Source of the DNA: Paracoccaceae bacterium
GTDB lineage: Bacteria > Pseudomonadota > Alphaproteobacteria > Rhodobacterales > Rhodobacteraceae
Direction: 5' to 3'
NCBI GenBank assembly: GCA_018607905.1
Contig: JABBAP010000044.1
Coordinates: 1 to 43,201 of the forward strand
Length of the DNA stretch: 43,201 nt
Both the position numbers and the translations under genes were made by a program. Each line of letters starts with the position of its first letter. Position 1 is the stretch's first letter. The notes below the pieces were generated by a model. It was not told the DNA's origin and made no database searches. It saw nothing but the letters and a program-made list of their open reading frames with translations. Below, one piece after another: positions 42,181 to 43,201 of the stretch.

Positions 42181-43201
42181 ATGAGCAATCTTGGTTATGT
42201 TCGCACTGAAATGCTGCCAGAACAGGTGCCGCCTAATTCGGCCCCTGGTCCGATCAAATGGGCGCAGGAGAACTTGTTCTCTAGTGTCTTGAATTCGATC
42301 CTAACAATCGCTTCGATTGCATTCTTGTATTACATCCTTTCAAGCATATTGCCTTGGATTTGGAATGGGTCTTGGACTGCGTCTTCGTTGAAAGAATGCC
42401 GTGAAATCATTGCTGCTGCGGCAAGCGATGGTGCAGGGCATCACGGTGCAGCCTGCTGGGCCGTGATCAGTGAGCGGTATTTGCAGCTGATTTACGGGTT
42501 CTATCCAGCAGAGATGTATTGGCGCGCAAATGCGGCATTTGTTCTAATGCTGGTTGCTCTGTCACCGATCCTGTTTAACAGCGTGCCGCGCAAAGTGTTG
42601 TGGTTCTCGGCTGTTTACCCCTTCGTGGCCTTTTGGTTGTTGTGGGGCGGTTCGATCTTTATTCCTTTGGGTATTATGGTCGGGTTTGTTCTGGCCTACG
42701 CTTGGATGGAGGTCATTGGCCGCCGTTTTGGGTCTATTGCAGGAACAGTTGCTGCGATTATTGTGCCTGTCCTTTGGTGGATGCTTGCGGTTGTGCCGAT
42801 TGATACGGCGCTTTCGGGAATGGTTGCCAATGCACGGATGGATTCAATGCCAGCCAAGCTGGAGCAACAGATCGAGACGCTAACGGCCGTGAACGAAGCG
42901 GATAGCTCTAGCAAATTTACTTTGGATGCATTGAAAGCGCAAAAAAATGCGTTTGATAATCTTCCTGCTCTTCCAGCGAAAGTAATGGCAGCGAAAGAGG
43001 CTCTGGCCCAAGCCCAATCAGAGGGTGCGGCGGAGGATGTTCTTGAACAGCTTCAAGGCGCGCTAGATGGTGCTCAAAGTGAACTTGCGGTCACGCAACG
43101 AACGGCGGGTCGACTGGGGCTTATCCCAGTTGAATCATCCAAGTTTGGTGGCTTTATGCTGTCGATCATCATTGGTGTGACGGGCATTGTTCTGTCGCTG
43201 C
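42181..43201 (+). CDS. aapM: General L-amino-acid ABC transporter, permease AapM/BztC (cut by window end)
   Basis: The first 340 codons of the second permease, open to the window edge. It starts 1 nt after aapQ with MSNLGYVRTEMLPEQVPPNS. Several membrane segments (about residues 36-60, 115-133, 140-160, 162-180, 186-206) precede a hydrophilic, heptad-rich stretch at about 218-312 (PAKLEQQIETL; AKEALAQAQSEGAAEDVLEQLQGAL) before the next membrane segment at 323-340. The remaining part, including the EAA loop, lies outside. Confidence 0.9.
   Translation, partial: MSNLGYVRTEMLPEQVPPNSAPGPIKWAQENLFSSVLNSILTIASIAFLYYILSSILPWIWNGSWTASSLKECREIIAAAASDGAGHHGAACWAVISERYLQLIYGFYPAEMYWRANAAFVLMLVALSPILFNSVPRKVLWFSAVYPFVAFWLLWGGSIFIPLGIMVGFVLAYAWMEVIGRRFGSIAGTVAAIIVPVLWWMLAVVPIDTALSGMVANARMDSMPAKLEQQIETLTAVNEADSSSKFTLDALKAQKNAFDNLPALPAKVMAAKEALAQAQSEGAAEDVLEQLQGALDGAQSELAVTQRTAGRLGLIPVESSKFGGFMLSIIIGVTGIVLSL

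Noticed and set aside
1-43201. tRNA or rRNA genes, transposases, integrases
   Set aside because: None was recognised on either strand; the accessory genes have no flanking insertion-sequence ends that I could see.

Overview
The window is a piece of an alphaproteobacterial chromosome, most likely a marine Roseobacter-group member of the Rhodobacterales. The call rests on gene content (EF-Tu next to rpsJ, adk after secY, an ATP12-type F1 assembly chaperone, the AapJQM/BztABC amino-acid transporter), moderate GC and many GTG/TTG starts. This is inference from familiar proteins, not a database match.

The backbone is the S10-spc-alpha ribosomal-protein superoperon, all on the + strand but cut into blocks: tuf(end) / rpsJ-rplC-rplD-rplW / rplB-rpsS-rplV-rpsC-rplP / rpmC-rpsQ-rplN-rplX-rplE-rpsN-rpsH-rplF-rplR-rpsE-rpmD / rplO-secY-adk / rpsM-rpsK-rpoA-rplQ. 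Most blocks end in an intrinsic terminator and most are preceded by a readable promoter. The gaps hold accessory genes, often more AT-rich: about 3 kb (small secreted protein, RidA, MFS carrier), 8.3 kb (GIY-YIG protein, oxygenase/P450 cluster, secreted orphans), 2.8 kb (second GIY-YIG protein, membrane protein, 13-residue-repeat protein) and 5.6 kb (HAL-like lyase with an ornithine-cyclodeaminase-like enzyme, acyl-CoA ligase, DUF2938-type membrane protein and MerR regulator).

Downstream of rplQ come housekeeping genes: rarA, a BLUF-like protein lacking the photochemical residues, crcB-rluC-ATP12, and the start of a general L-amino-acid ABC transporter operon (aapJ, aapQ, aapM cut by the window end). 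A strong hairpin lies between aapJ and aapQ.

The most interesting untyped signals are: three tandem UNCG-tetraloop hairpins with compensatory changes and a shared A.G mismatch in the rplB leader; a promoter-terminator arrangement in the rpsJ leader; near-identical promoters, spacer included, at rpmC and rplO with an echo before rpsM; an eight-unit 13-residue repeat protein with its own good promoter; two GIY-YIG genes placed 10-15 nt behind ribosomal-operon terminators; a P450/isomerase/2OG-oxygenase operon; and a HAL-family protein without the MIO serine. No tRNA, rRNA, CRISPR array, transposase or integrase was seen.
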